Positions 36,693 to 46,133 are shown, counted from the first letter of the stretch. The stretch: 64,000 bases of DNA from Burkholderiales bacterium (GCA_016213205.1 JACRAZ010000109.1:31423-95422), one strand, 5' to 3'. The notes: generated from the letters alone by a model not told the origin. Numbers and translations are program-made.

Positions 36693-37682
36693 ATGACCCA
36701 GCACCGGCCCTTCGACCCCCAGCGAGCGCTGGCGCTGGCCGCCGAAACCTTCGAGATCGAGGCCGCCGCCTTGCTGGCCCTGCGCGCGCGCCAGGGCGAC
36801 GGCTTCCCGCGTGCGGTGCAGGCCATGCTGGCGTGCCGCGGCCGCGTGGTCGTGATGGGCATGGGCAAGAGCGGGCACGTCGGCCGCAAGATCGCCGCCA
36901 CGCTGGCCTCCACCGGCACACCGGCCTTCTTCGTGCACCCGGCCGAGGCCAGCCATGGCGACCTGGGCATGGTGACGCCGGGCGACGTGGTGCTGGCCAT
37001 CTCCAACAGCGGCGAGAGCGACGAACTCGCCGCCATCCTGCCCACGCTGCGCCGCCTGGGTGTCACGCTGGTGGCCATGACGGGCCAGGCCGGCTCCACA
37101 CTGGCGCGCCACGCCGACATGGTGCTGTCCAGCGCGGTGGACCAGGAGGCCTGCCCGCTGAACCTGGCCCCCACCGCCAGCACCACGGCACAGATGGCCC
37201 TGGGCGATGCACTCGCGGTGGCCTTGCTCGACGCGCGTGGCTTCCGCGAAGAGGATTTCGCCCGCTCGCACCCCGGTGGCGCGCTTGGGCGCAAGCTGCT
37301 GGTGCACGTGGCCGACCTGATGCGCACCGGCGATGCCCTGCCCTGCGTGCACGAGGATACGCCCTTCCTCGAGCTGATGCGCGAGATGTCGGCCAAGGCA
37401 TTGGGCGCCGCCGTGGTGGTGGATGCGCAGCGCCGCGTGCTGGGCATCTTCACCGACGGCGACCTGCGGCGCCAGGTTGAAAAAGGTGCCGACCTGCGGT
37501 CGCTGAACGCCGGCGCGGTGATGCACCGCAGCCCCCGCACGATTCGCGACGATGCCTTGGCCGCCGCCGCGGCCGACCTGATGGAAGCGCACCGCATCAC
37601 CGTGGTGCTGGTGGTCGACGCGCAGGGCGTGCTGGTGGGCATGGTGTCCATTGGCGACCTGATGCGCGCCAAGGTGGTCTGA
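36693..37682 (+). CDS. kdsD: Arabinose-5-phosphate isomerase KdsD
   Basis: 329 residues. N-terminal SIS sugar-isomerase domain (VVMGMGKSGHVGRKIAATLA; SNSGESDELAAILP), followed by two CBS domains (about 200-260 and 265-329, e.g. VVVDAQRRVLGIFTDGDLRR). Converts ribulose 5-phosphate to arabinose 5-phosphate, the first step to the lipopolysaccharide sugar KDO. Directly followed by kdsC (2-bp gap) and lptC, a KDO/LPS-export operon. Confidence 0.97.
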   Translation: MTQHRPFDPQRALALAAETFEIEAAALLALRARQGDGFPRAVQAMLACRGRVVVMGMGKSGHVGRKIAATLASTGTPAFFVHPAEASHGDLGMVTPGDVVLAISNSGESDELAAILPTLRRLGVTLVAMTGQAGSTLARHADMVLSSAVDQEACPLNLAPTASTTAQMALGDALAVALLDARGFREEDFARSHPGGALGRKLLVHVADLMRTGDALPCVHEDTPFLELMREMSAKALGAAVVVDAQRRVLGIFTDGDLRRQVEKGADLRSLNAGAVMHRSPRTIRDDALAAAAADLMEAHRITVVLVVDAQGVLVGMVSIGDLMRAKVV

Positions 37683-37684
37683 GC

Positions 37685-38272
37685 GTGACGCAGGACGCCG
37701 CGCGCCCCGCACTGCTGTTCCCGCCCGAGCTGCTGCTGCGTGCGCAGGGCCGCGGCCTGGGCATGAAGGCGGCGATCTTCGATGTCGATGGCGTGCTGAC
37801 CGACGGCCGGCTCTACATCGGCGAGCACGGCGAGGCCTTCAAGGCCTTCCATGCGCTCGATGGCCATGGACTGAAGCTGCTGGCCCAGGGCGGCATCGAG
37901 CCGGTCATCGTCACCGGGCGTGATTCGGCCGCGGTGCGGCGCCGGGTCGCCGACCTCGGGCTCGCCCGCGCCTACTTCGGCGTGGCCGACAAGCTCGCGG
38001 TGGCCGACCAGCTGTGCCTCGAGCTGGGCATCGACTGGGACGAGCTTGCCGTGATCGGCGACGACTGGCCCGACCTGCCGCTGCTGGCCCGCGCCGGCTT
38101 TGCGTGTGCGCCGGCCAACGCGCATGCCGAAGCACGCGCACGGGCCCACCATGTCACCACCGCGCGGGGCGGCGAGGGTGCTGCGCGCGAGTTCTGCGAC
38201 CTGCTGCTGATGGCCGCCGGCCGCTACGCCGCGCTGCTGCAGGGCCACCTGACGACGCTGGACGGCCGTTGA
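37685..38272 (+). CDS. kdsC: KDO-8-phosphate phosphatase KdsC
   Basis: 195 residues from GTG at 37685 (an internal ATG at 37763 is possible but would drop the conserved FPPELLLRAQG segment). HAD-family motifs: IFDVDGVLTDG (near 31-41) with the nucleophile Asp, VTGRDSAAVRRR, and GDDWPDLPLL. Hydrolyses 3-deoxy-D-manno-octulosonate 8-phosphate. Second gene of the LPS operon. Confidence 0.95.
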   Translation: MTQDAARPALLFPPELLLRAQGRGLGMKAAIFDVDGVLTDGRLYIGEHGEAFKAFHALDGHGLKLLAQGGIEPVIVTGRDSAAVRRRVADLGLARAYFGVADKLAVADQLCLELGIDWDELAVIGDDWPDLPLLARAGFACAPANAHAEARARAHHVTTARGGEGAAREFCDLLLMAAGRYAALLQGHLTTLDGR

Positions 38273-38291
38273 CCAGCCCCGGGCCACGCCC

Positions 38292-39023
38292 ATGAACGCC
38301 GTCACCCCCTCGCCCGAGCTGCACCTGCCCGATCTGCCCGAGGTGCCGCTGAGCCTCGGCCCGGTGGCTGCGCCCGCCGGACGCCGCGCGCCCATGCCGC
38401 TGGGCCTGCGGCTGCGCAACTGGCTGTCCTCGTACCTGCCGCTGCTGCTGATGGCGCTGCTGGCCAGCTCCACCTGGTGGCTGGTCAAGCACACGCCCGC
38501 ACCACCGGGGCCACCCGGCGAGGCGGTGCGGCGCACCGAGCCGGACTACACGATGAACGGCTTCAACATCACCCGCTTCGACGCCAGCGGGCGCTTCGCG
38601 CTGCGCATCGAAGGCGAGGTGCTGCGCCACTACCCGGACACCGACCGCTTCGAGATCGAGGCCGTGCGCATCCACGCGGTGGCGCCGGACGGACGCGTCA
38701 CCGACGCTGTGGCCCGCCGCGCGCTGGCCAATGGTGATGCGAGCGAGGTGCAGCTGATCGGCGGAGCCCAGGTCATCAGCCAGGTCCAGGGCGGCGATAC
38801 GCTGGAAATCAACGGCGAGTTCCTGCATGCCTTCCTTCGCTTCGAGCGCCTGCGCTCGCACCTGCCGGTGCGGGTGCGGCGCGCGGGCGACGAGACACGC
38901 GCGGCCGGCATCGAGTACGACCACCTCACACGCCAGCTGGTGCTGCAGGGCCCGGTGCGGTCGGTGCTGCGAGCGGACGCGCGCGCGGGGGCGCCGGCAC
39001 GCACCACGAAGGGGGCGCGATGA
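38292..39023 (+). CDS. lptC: LPS export ABC transporter periplasmic protein LptC
   Basis: 243 residues. One membrane helix near the N-terminus (LPLLLMALLASSTWWLVK, about 56-73). A periplasmic domain follows, with the LptC pattern (TMNGFNITRFDASGRFALRI ... DRFEIEAVRIHAVAP ... LEINGEFLHAFLRFERLRSH). Accepts lipopolysaccharide from LptBFG and passes it to LptA. Normally followed by lptA and lptB; here an SDR gene follows instead. Confidence 0.92.
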   Translation: MNAVTPSPELHLPDLPEVPLSLGPVAAPAGRRAPMPLGLRLRNWLSSYLPLLLMALLASSTWWLVKHTPAPPGPPGEAVRRTEPDYTMNGFNITRFDASGRFALRIEGEVLRHYPDTDRFEIEAVRIHAVAPDGRVTDAVARRALANGDASEVQLIGGAQVISQVQGGDTLEINGEFLHAFLRFERLRSHLPVRVRRAGDETRAAGIEYDHLTRQLVLQGPVRSVLRADARAGAPARTTKGAR

Positions 39024-39093
39024 ACCGCCCGCGGCCCCGTCACGCAGGCAAGCGGCGCGGGGCGGGCCCAGCCGGGGCCGGCGGGGGGACCTC

Positions 39094-39879
39094 ATGAGCA
39101 CGACACCGCCGCCACTGGCCTTCATCACCGGCGCGTCCAGCGGCATCGGCCAGGCGCTGGCGGCGCACTACCACCGTGCCGGCTGGCGGCTCGCGCTGGT
39201 GGCGCGGCGCAGCGCCGAGTTGCAGCAATGGGTGCAGTCGCAGGGCATGGACTCCGGCCGGGTGCAGGTGCTGGGTGCCGACGTGCGGGATGTGTCGGCC
39301 ATCCTGGCCGCCGGACGGGCCTGCCTGGCGCAGCAGGGGCTGCCCGACGTGGTGATTGCCGCGGCCGGCATCAGCATCGGCATGGACACCGCCGACGAAG
39401 GCGACCTGGCGGTGATGCGCGCCACCTTCGAAACCAACAACCTCGGCATGGCGGCCACCTTCCACCCCTTCGTCCAGCCGATGTGCGAGCGTGGCGCGGG
39501 CCGGCTGGTGGGGGTGGCCAGTGTCGGCGGCATCCGTGGCATGCCCGGCCATGGCGCCTATTGCAGCAGCAAGGCGGCGGTGATCAGCTACTGCGAGAGC
39601 CTGCGCGGCGAGTGCCGGCCCTTCGGCGTGAAGGTGGTCACCCTGACACCGGGCTACATCGACACCCCGCTGACGCAGCGCAACCGCTACGTGATGCCGT
39701 TCCTGATGTCGCCCGAGGCCTTTGCCCAGCGGGCCAGCCGCTGCATCGAGGCCGGCGACAGCTACCGGGTGATCCCGTGGCAGATGGGCGTGGTGGCCAA
39801 GCTGCTGCGCCTGCTGCCCAATCCGCTGTTCGACCGCTTGTTCGCCGGCAGGCCGCGCAAGCGGCGGCAGCACGAGTGA
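39094..39879 (+). CDS. SDR-family oxidoreductase
   Basis: 261 residues. Nucleotide-binding TGASSGIGQALA (near 11-22), the ADVRD segment, AAAGISIG in place of the usual NNAG, and the catalytic Tyr-x-x-x-Lys AYCSSKAA (near 150-157) preceded by a serine in GVASVGG. NAD(P)-dependent short-chain dehydrogenase of unknown substrate. Basic C-terminal tail (RPRKRRQHE). It occupies the place where lptA is usually found. Confidence 0.92.
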   Translation: MSTTPPPLAFITGASSGIGQALAAHYHRAGWRLALVARRSAELQQWVQSQGMDSGRVQVLGADVRDVSAILAAGRACLAQQGLPDVVIAAAGISIGMDTADEGDLAVMRATFETNNLGMAATFHPFVQPMCERGAGRLVGVASVGGIRGMPGHGAYCSSKAAVISYCESLRGECRPFGVKVVTLTPGYIDTPLTQRNRYVMPFLMSPEAFAQRASRCIEAGDSYRVIPWQMGVVAKLLRLLPNPLFDRLFAGRPRKRRQHE

Positions 39880-39950
39880 GCCCGTCGCGCGGCCCCGACG
39901 CGGCGCGCTGGGCGTGCGTGAGCGGCCGGGCGGCCATGACAAATGACAAA

Positions 39951-39968
39951 GGGCGCCCGAGGGCGCCC
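39951..39968. terminator. Bidirectional intrinsic terminator
   Basis: 8-bp perfect stem GGGCGCCC on each side of a 2-base loop, flanked by AAA on the left and TTGTT on the right. It lies between the SDR gene and the convergent RNA-binding protein gene and suits termination of both. Confidence 0.65.
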
Positions 39969-39991
39969 TTGTTCATGCGGGTGATGCGGGT

Positions 39992-40492
39992 TCAGTAGCC
40001 CTGGCTGCCACCACCGTAGCCGCCACCGCCGCCGCCGCGCGGGCCGCGACCGGTGCCGTAGGGGCTGCGGCCACCGCCGCCGCCACCACCACCACCGTAG
40101 CCGCCACCACCACCGCCGCCGCCGTAGCCGCCGCCACCACCGCCGCTGCGACCACCGCCGCCGCCGCCATAGCCGCCACCCCCGCCACCGCCGTAGGGGC
40201 TGCGGCCACCGCCGCCGCCGCCACCGAAGCCGCCCGGACGCTCTTCACGCGGACGCGCCTCGTTGACCACCACGGCGCGGCCTTCGAGCGGCTGGCCGTT
40301 CATCGCGTTCATCGCGGCCTGGGCTTCCGCGGGCGACGACATCTCGACGAAGCCGAAGCCCTTCGAGCGGCCGGTTTCGCGGTCCATCATCACCTTCGCG
40401 GAAGTGACCGTGCCGAACTGCGAGAACGCGGTCTGCAGCGATTCGTCACGCACCGAGTAGGCGAGGTTGCCTACGTAAAGCTTGTTTCCCAT
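39992..40492 (-). CDS. Glycine-rich RRM RNA-binding protein
   Basis: 166 residues. One RNA-recognition motif at 1-80, with RNP2 KLYVGNLAY (4-12) and RNP1 RSKGFGFVEM (about 43-52). The tail from about 88 is almost entirely Gly with regularly spaced Tyr, Arg-Ser and SPYG units. Resembles cold-inducible glycine-rich proteins of cyanobacteria and betaproteobacteria; probably an RNA chaperone. The tail DNA is a GGT/GGC-type repeat (39995-40235). The leader has a hairpin over the ribosome-binding site. Confidence 0.93.
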   Translation of the reverse strand: MGNKLYVGNLAYSVRDESLQTAFSQFGTVTSAKVMMDRETGRSKGFGFVEMSSPAEAQAAMNAMNGQPLEGRAVVVNEARPREERPGGFGGGGGGGRSPYGGGGGGGYGGGGGGRSGGGGGGYGGGGGGGGYGGGGGGGGGRSPYGTGRGPRGGGGGGYGGGSQGY

Positions 40493-40497
40493 GAGGG

Positions 40498-40537
40498 GAA
40501 GCTCCTTCTGACTAGAACAATAACCATGTGGAGCTTC
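40498..40537 (-). promoter_or_regulatory. Leader hairpin masking the ribosome-binding site of the RRM gene
   Basis: In the transcript, GAAGCTCC (from 40537) pairs with GGAGCTTC (from 40505) across a 24-base loop. The second arm overlaps the AAGGAG Shine-Dalgarno, which ends about 11 bases before the ATG at 40492. When folded, the site would be hidden. Confidence 0.55.
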
Positions 40538-40687
40538 TACCCAGCGTGAACCAATCAAGCTAAAGGCGCCCTCACCACACACACGGGGCGGACACGGGCT
40601 GGGGACCCAGACCGCCCCGCGGCCATTATGGGCACAAACATCTGCGCCCTGCCAGACATGCTGGGGAAGGGCTAACCCGCAAGTATC

Positions 40688-41728
40688 ATGAGTGTTGTCA
40701 TGCGGGTACAACCGGTCGCTCTTTCTCCCTTGCAGGCGCTCAACCTGGTGCTGACCAGCATCGACGCGGTGCGCAATGCCCGTGCGCAGTGGCTGCTGCT
40801 GGCCTCGATCGCGATCACCGGCCTGCTGCTGGCCCAGTTGCGGCGCGCGCTGGTGCTCGAATCGAGCCTGGGCGCGGGCTCGCTGGCCCTGCTGGCCTTC
40901 GGGGTCACCTTCTACGGCAGCAATGCCGTCGGCCTGATGATGATGGACGACGCCCGCGGCCGCCCGGCGCGCGAACCGCGCCAGGCCCTGGCCGATGCGC
41001 TGCGCCTGGGGCACCGGCTGCTGGGCGTGGTGGCCTGTGTGCTGCTGCTGTTCGGCCTGCTGCTGGGCGCGGTTGGCGGCCTGCTGTGGGCGGCGCAGCT
41101 GCCCCGCGTGGGCAACGCGGTGCTCACCGGTGCGGTGGCGCTGGGCGTGCCGGTGCTCGGGCTGGGCGCGCTGGTGATGGTGGGCGTGGTGGGCCCGCTC
41201 GCGGCGCCGGCCGTCTGGTGCGGCCTGTCGGTGGGCGCGGTGCTGCGGCTGCTGTGGCGCGAACTCACCCGCCGCCTGCCGCAGGTGGTGATGCTGTCGG
41301 CGGCGGTGAGCCTGCTCAGCGCCGCGGTGGCGGGGCTGGTGAGCTTCATCGTGCTGGCCGGGGGGCGCATGCTGCTGGCGCTGGCGGCCTGGGTGCCGGG
41401 TTACGAGCTGGCACCACAAAGCCTGATGGCGGCGCTGTTCGGCCAGGGGCTGCGCACCGCCGGGGCGGCCGCCACGGCGCCGGTGGCTGCGGCGCACACC
41501 GGGGCCGGCATCGTGTTTGCGCTCGGGCTGGTGTTGCCCGGCGTGGTGTACCTTCGCGGGCTGTGCGCGGTGTACCTCGCGGTGCAGCCGCCGGGCGAGC
41601 CGGCCGACCCGGGGGATGCACCGCCGCCGGCGGACCGGCCCGCTGCCGCGCCGGCACCGGCCGTGGCACCGGCGCCGGAGCAGGGCGCGGCCGCGGCCGC
41701 CGTGCAGCCCGCGACGCCCGGCCCCTGA
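40688..41728 (+). CDS. Multi-pass membrane protein of unknown function
   Basis: 346 residues. At least six hydrophobic helices, e.g. WLLLASIAITGLLLAQL (about 35-51), LLGVVACVLLLFGLLLGAVG, LGVPVLGLGALVMVGVVGPL, LLSAAVAGLVSFIVLAGG and VFALGLVLPGVVYLRGLCAV. The last ~50 residues are a cytoplasmic or periplasmic Pro/Ala-rich tail. It resembles the betaproteobacterial BPSS1780-type membrane family only in general layout; no catalytic motif. Same direction as marC, 37 bp upstream, possibly one operon. Confidence 0.65.
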   Translation: MSVVMRVQPVALSPLQALNLVLTSIDAVRNARAQWLLLASIAITGLLLAQLRRALVLESSLGAGSLALLAFGVTFYGSNAVGLMMMDDARGRPAREPRQALADALRLGHRLLGVVACVLLLFGLLLGAVGGLLWAAQLPRVGNAVLTGAVALGVPVLGLGALVMVGVVGPLAAPAVWCGLSVGAVLRLLWRELTRRLPQVVMLSAAVSLLSAAVAGLVSFIVLAGGRMLLALAAWVPGYELAPQSLMAALFGQGLRTAGAAATAPVAAAHTGAGIVFALGLVLPGVVYLRGLCAVYLAVQPPGEPADPGDAPPPADRPAAAPAPAVAPAPEQGAAAAAVQPATPGP

Positions 41729-41765
41729 CCCTGCCGCCCCACGCCTCCCAACGCCCCGCCGCCCC

Positions 41766-42406
41766 ATGGACCTGCTCAAACCGCTGATCGCGTTGCTGGC
41801 CATCGTCAACCCGATCGGCGCGGTGCCGTTCTTCCTGGCACTGACGCAGGGCCTCACGCCCGAGGCGCGCCGCCGCACCATGCGGGTGAGCGCGTTCTCG
41901 GCGTTCTGCGTCATCGCGGTCAGCGGGCTGGCGGGGCTGAAGATCATCGAGTTCTTCGGCATCTCGATCGCCTCGTTCCAGGTGGGCGGCGGCGTGCTGC
42001 TGCTGATCTCGTCGCTGCACATGCTCAACGCCCAGCCCGCCGAAAGCCGGCCCGACGACGTGGACGAAGGCCACGCCAAGGCCGATGCGGGCGACAGCAT
42101 CGCCGTGGTGCCGCTGACGATTCCATTGCTCACCGGCCCGGCGACGATCTCGACCATGGTGATCTACGCCGAGAAGACCCGCAGCCTGCTGGAGCATGCG
42201 GTGCTGGTGGGCTACGGCGTGGTGATCGGCGCGGCCACTTTCGTGGCCTTCCTGGCCGCCGGGCGCATTGCCCGCGTGCTGGGCCGCACCGGCATCAACG
42301 TGATGACGCGGCTGATGGGCCTGATCCTGGCCGCGATGGCGGTGGAGCTGCTGGCCGACGGGATGACCAAGCTGTTCCCCATCCTCGCCTCGCCGGCGCT
42401 GCGCTG

Positions 42407-42407
<1 letters not shown>
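41766..42407 (+). CDS. MarC-family integral membrane protein
   Basis: 213 residues, about six membrane helices. Family blocks: NPIGAVPFFLALTQGL near 14-29, the central IAVVPLTIPLLTGPATISTM near 112-131, and the C-terminal RLMGLILAAMAVELLADGM. MarC/UPF0056 members are inner-membrane proteins of unresolved transport function. Its stop overlaps the creB start by one base, implying coupling with the creBC genes. Confidence 0.92.
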
Positions 42408-43132
<725 letters not shown>

Positions 43133-43153
43133 GCACCGCGCGCGCCTGCCACC

Positions 43154-44590
43154 ATGCACCTTGGCCTGCGCCTGCTGTTCGGCTTCTTTGTCATTGCGGG
43201 GCTGGCCGGCTTCTTCGTGCTGCGCGTGTTCCTGGCCGAGGTGAAGCCCGCGGTGCGTGAAGTCACCGAAGACGTGCTGGTCGACGCCGCCCACCTGCTG
43301 GCCGAGCAGGCCGCGGCCGAGCTGGCCGCGCTGCCGCCCGGCGCCACGCTGCAGCAGGGCGCCTTTGCCGACGCGGTGAAACGCTACCGGGCGCGGCCCA
43401 TCGATGCGCAGATCTGGGGCCTGCACAAGCGCAGCCTGGACTTCCGCCTGTACCTGACGGATGCCACCGGCCGCGTGGTGTTCGACGACGGGCCGGGCGA
43501 GGCGCTGGGCGCCGACTATTCGCGCTGGCGTGACGTGGCCCGCACGCTGCGTGGCGAGTACGGCGCACGCTCCACCCGCGACCAGCCGGGCGACGAGCGC
43601 AGCTCGGTGATGTACGTGGCGGCGCCGGTGCTGCACCAGGGCCGCACGATCGGCGTGCTCACGGTGGCCAAGCCCTCGCAGACGCTGCAGCAGTTCATCG
43701 ACCGCGCCGAGCGCAAGATCCTGGTGGCCGGGGCCTGGCTGCTGGGCCTGTCGCTGGCCGTGGGTGTGGCGGTCACGCTCTGGACCGTGGGCTCGGTGCG
43801 CCGGCTGCGGCGCTACGCGCAGCAGGCCCATGCCGGCGAGACCCCGCAGCCCGCGCCCGCGCTGCCGGGCGAGCTGGGCGAACTGGCCCGCGCGATGGGC
43901 GCGATGCGCGAGCGGCTGGACGACCGCAGCCATGTCGAGCAATCGATGCGGGCGCTGACGCACGAGCTCAAGAGCCCGCTCACCGCCATCGGCGGCGCGG
44001 CCGAGCTGCTGCACGACCCGCTGCCCGCGGCCGACCGCGAGGCCTTTGCGCGCCAGATCGGCGAGCAGGTGCAGCGCCTGCGTGCGCTGGTGGACGAGCT
44101 GCTGGAGCTGTCCAAGCTGGAGAGCCTGCGCGCACCGCCGCGGCGGGCGCCGGTGGCGCTGGCGGCGCTGCTGGAGGCGCTGCTGAGCGACCAGGCGGCC
44201 ACGCTGCGCCAGCGCGGCCTCGTGCCCCGCTGGCTGGCGCGCGACGAGGCCCCTGTGCCGGGTGATGCGGACCAGCTGCGCCTGGCCTTGTCGAACCTGC
44301 TGGCCAACGCGATGGCCTTTGCGCCGGAGGGCTCGGGGCTCGAGATCACCGTGAAGGCGCTGCCGCATGAAGTGAGCGTCACCCTGCGCGACCAGGGTCC
44401 GGGCGTGCCGGACTTCGCGCTGCCGCAGCTGGGGCAGCGCTTCTTCTCGACCCCGCGCCCGGTGGACGGCCACAAGGGCAGCGGCCTGGGCCTGGCCATC
44501 GTGCGGCAGGTGGTGCTGCTGCACCACGGCCGGCTGCACTTTGCGCAGGCCCGGCCGGGGCTGGCGGTCACGCTGGTGCTGCCGCGCTGA
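43154..44590 (+). CDS. creC: Sensor histidine kinase CreC
   Basis: 478 residues. Membrane helices at about 5-27 and 192-214 flank a periplasmic sensor domain (SRWRDVARTLRGEYGARSTR is its conserved part). A HAMP-like linker, the H box MRALTHELKSPLTAIGGAAE with the phosphorylated His, and an ATP-binding domain (N box ALSNLLANAMAFAPEG; G boxes RDQGPGVPDF and GSGLGLAIVRQV) follow. Phosphorylates CreB. Confidence 0.94.
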   Translation: MHLGLRLLFGFFVIAGLAGFFVLRVFLAEVKPAVREVTEDVLVDAAHLLAEQAAAELAALPPGATLQQGAFADAVKRYRARPIDAQIWGLHKRSLDFRLYLTDATGRVVFDDGPGEALGADYSRWRDVARTLRGEYGARSTRDQPGDERSSVMYVAAPVLHQGRTIGVLTVAKPSQTLQQFIDRAERKILVAGAWLLGLSLAVGVAVTLWTVGSVRRLRRYAQQAHAGETPQPAPALPGELGELARAMGAMRERLDDRSHVEQSMRALTHELKSPLTAIGGAAELLHDPLPAADREAFARQIGEQVQRLRALVDELLELSKLESLRAPPRRAPVALAALLEALLSDQAATLRQRGLVPRWLARDEAPVPGDADQLRLALSNLLANAMAFAPEGSGLEITVKALPHEVSVTLRDQGPGVPDFALPQLGQRFFSTPRPVDGHKGSGLGLAIVRQVVLLHHGRLHFAQARPGLAVTLVLPR

Positions 44591-44599
44591 CGCGCCGGC

Positions 44600-44615
44600 T
44601 TCACCTCCGCTTCAC
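44600..44615 (+). promoter_or_regulatory. cre-tag (CreB binding site)
   Basis: TTCAC-CTCCGC-TTCAC, an exact match to the known CreB consensus of two TTCAC repeats with a 6-base spacer. It lies 65 bp before the creD start; a further TTCAC is at 44631. Supports CreB activation of creD. Confidence 0.88.
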
Positions 44616-44679
44616 ACAGCCCGCGCGGGCTTCACCATCGCCCCGCAGCATCGAGCCCATCCACACCGAAGGAGGGTTC

Positions 44680-46080
44680 ATGAGGTATCCACTGCTGGCG
44701 AAGTTCGTGTCGATCGGCTTCGTGCTGGCGTTGATGGCGCTGGCGCTGATGCGCATCGGATTCCTGGTCGACGAGCGGCGCGAGCGCCAGCGCGAGGCGG
44801 TGCGCAGCGTCGAGCAATCACACGCCGGCGAGCAGACGCTGATGGGCCCCTGGGTGCAGAAGCAGTGTGTCGAAGAGTGGGATGTGGCCACCGGCGAAGG
44901 CAGCAACCGCAAGCTCAGCGTGGAGCGGCGCCAGCAGGTGCTGCGCCTGGTGCCCGACCGGCTGGTCGCCGGCGGCCAGCTGCGCAACGACGTGCGCCAG
45001 CGCGGCCTCTACCGCATCAACACCTACGGCGGCCCGCTGCAGCTCGATGCCAGCTGGGCCGCGCTGCCGGCGCTGGAGCTGCAGCGCGAGCGCAGTGATT
45101 CGCGCTGGCAGTGCGAGCCCGCGCGGGTGGTGGTGGCCATCAGCGACGTGCGCGGCGTGCGCGCGGCCCAGCTGATGCTGGACGGCCGGGCGGCAGCGCT
45201 GCGCGCCGGCACGCACAGCGCCACCTACCCCAGCGGCCTGCACGCCGAACTGCCAGCGCAGCGCGCGGCGGGGTCGTCGCTGCAGGTGGCGCTGAAGCTC
45301 GACCTGGCCGGCACCGGGCAGCTGTCGTTCGTGCCCGCGGCCGAGGCCACCGAGTGGAAGCTGGTGTCGGACTGGCCGCATCCCTCGTTCGGCGGCCGCT
45401 TCCTGCCCAGCCAGCGGGCCGTCTCGGCCGGCGGCTTCGAGTCCACCTGGCAGGTGTCGGGCATGGCCACCGCGGCGCCGGCGCAATTGCAGCAGGGTGT
45501 GCCGCTGTGCCGCGCGGCGGCAGCCGCCGGCCCCTATGCCCACGCGGCGGAGGACACCACCGGCCCGCGGTGCCTGGACACCCTCACGGTGGCCTTCTTC
45601 GACCCGGTGAACCCCTATGTGCTGAGCGACCGGGCCATCAAGTACGGCCTGCTGTTCGTGGTGCTCACCTTCGTGGCGGTGGCGCTGGTGGAGGTGCTGT
45701 CGGGCCGGCGCGTGCACCCGGTGCAGTACCTGCTGGTGGGCCTGGCGCTGAGCCTGTTCTTCCTGCTGCTGCTGAGCCTGTCCGAACACCTGGCCTTCGA
45801 GCGCGCCTACGCGGCGGCGGCGGGCGCCTGCGCCACGCTGCTGGCCTACTACGGGGCGCACATGCTCGGCCGCTGGCTGGCGGGCGCGGCGTTCGGCGCC
45901 GCGATCGGGCTGCTCTACGGCCTGCTGTACCTGCTGCTGCAGATGGAGCAGAACGCGCTCGCGGTGGGCTCGGTGGGCCTGTTCGCGGCACTCACCGGCG
46001 TGATGGTGGCCACCCGCCGCATCGACTGGTATGCGCTGTTCGACGGCTGGCGAAGCGGCAATCCCGGGGTCACGACCTGA
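44680..46080 (+). CDS. creD: Inner-membrane protein CreD
   Basis: 466 residues. N-terminal membrane helix (FVSIGFVLALMALALMRIGF), then a large periplasmic domain (about 50-320, with DVRGVRAAQLMLDGR and SDWPHPSFGGRFLP typical of CreD). Six further membrane helices follow (YGLLFVVLTFVAVALVEVL ... VGLFAALTGVMVATRRIDWY). Function unclear; it is the main CreBC target and is linked to colicin tolerance and envelope integrity in gammaproteobacteria. The ribosome site GGAGG precedes ATG 44680. Confidence 0.95.
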   Translation: MRYPLLAKFVSIGFVLALMALALMRIGFLVDERRERQREAVRSVEQSHAGEQTLMGPWVQKQCVEEWDVATGEGSNRKLSVERRQQVLRLVPDRLVAGGQLRNDVRQRGLYRINTYGGPLQLDASWAALPALELQRERSDSRWQCEPARVVVAISDVRGVRAAQLMLDGRAAALRAGTHSATYPSGLHAELPAQRAAGSSLQVALKLDLAGTGQLSFVPAAEATEWKLVSDWPHPSFGGRFLPSQRAVSAGGFESTWQVSGMATAAPAQLQQGVPLCRAAAAAGPYAHAAEDTTGPRCLDTLTVAFFDPVNPYVLSDRAIKYGLLFVVLTFVAVALVEVLSGRRVHPVQYLLVGLALSLFFLLLLSLSEHLAFERAYAAAAGACATLLAYYGAHMLGRWLAGAAFGAAIGLLYGLLYLLLQMEQNALAVGSVGLFAALTGVMVATRRIDWYALFDGWRSGNPGVTT

Positions 46081-46090
46081 GCCGCCCCCC

Positions 46091-46133
46091 TACAGCCCTG
46101 CGGTCTGGTCCCCCGAGGGGGATCAGTCCGGCC
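46091..46133 (+). repeat. Dispersed palindromic repeat, copy 1
   Basis: About 41 bp containing CAGCCCTGCGG, CTGGTCCC and GGGGGA, able to form a hairpin (TCCCCC-GA-GGGGGA). It closely matches the minus strand at 62001-62041 (about 33 of 40 positions). Located just after creD; it may double as a terminator. Confidence 0.55.

Noticed and set aside
39995..40235. CRISPR-like or minisatellite array
   Set aside because: The repeats are short glycine codons within the RRM reading frame, without regular spacers.
40493..42157. N-terminal extension of the RRM frame to 721 residues
   Set aside because: The RRM begins at the ATG at 40492 with a ribosome site; the upstream part runs antisense through two membrane-protein genes.
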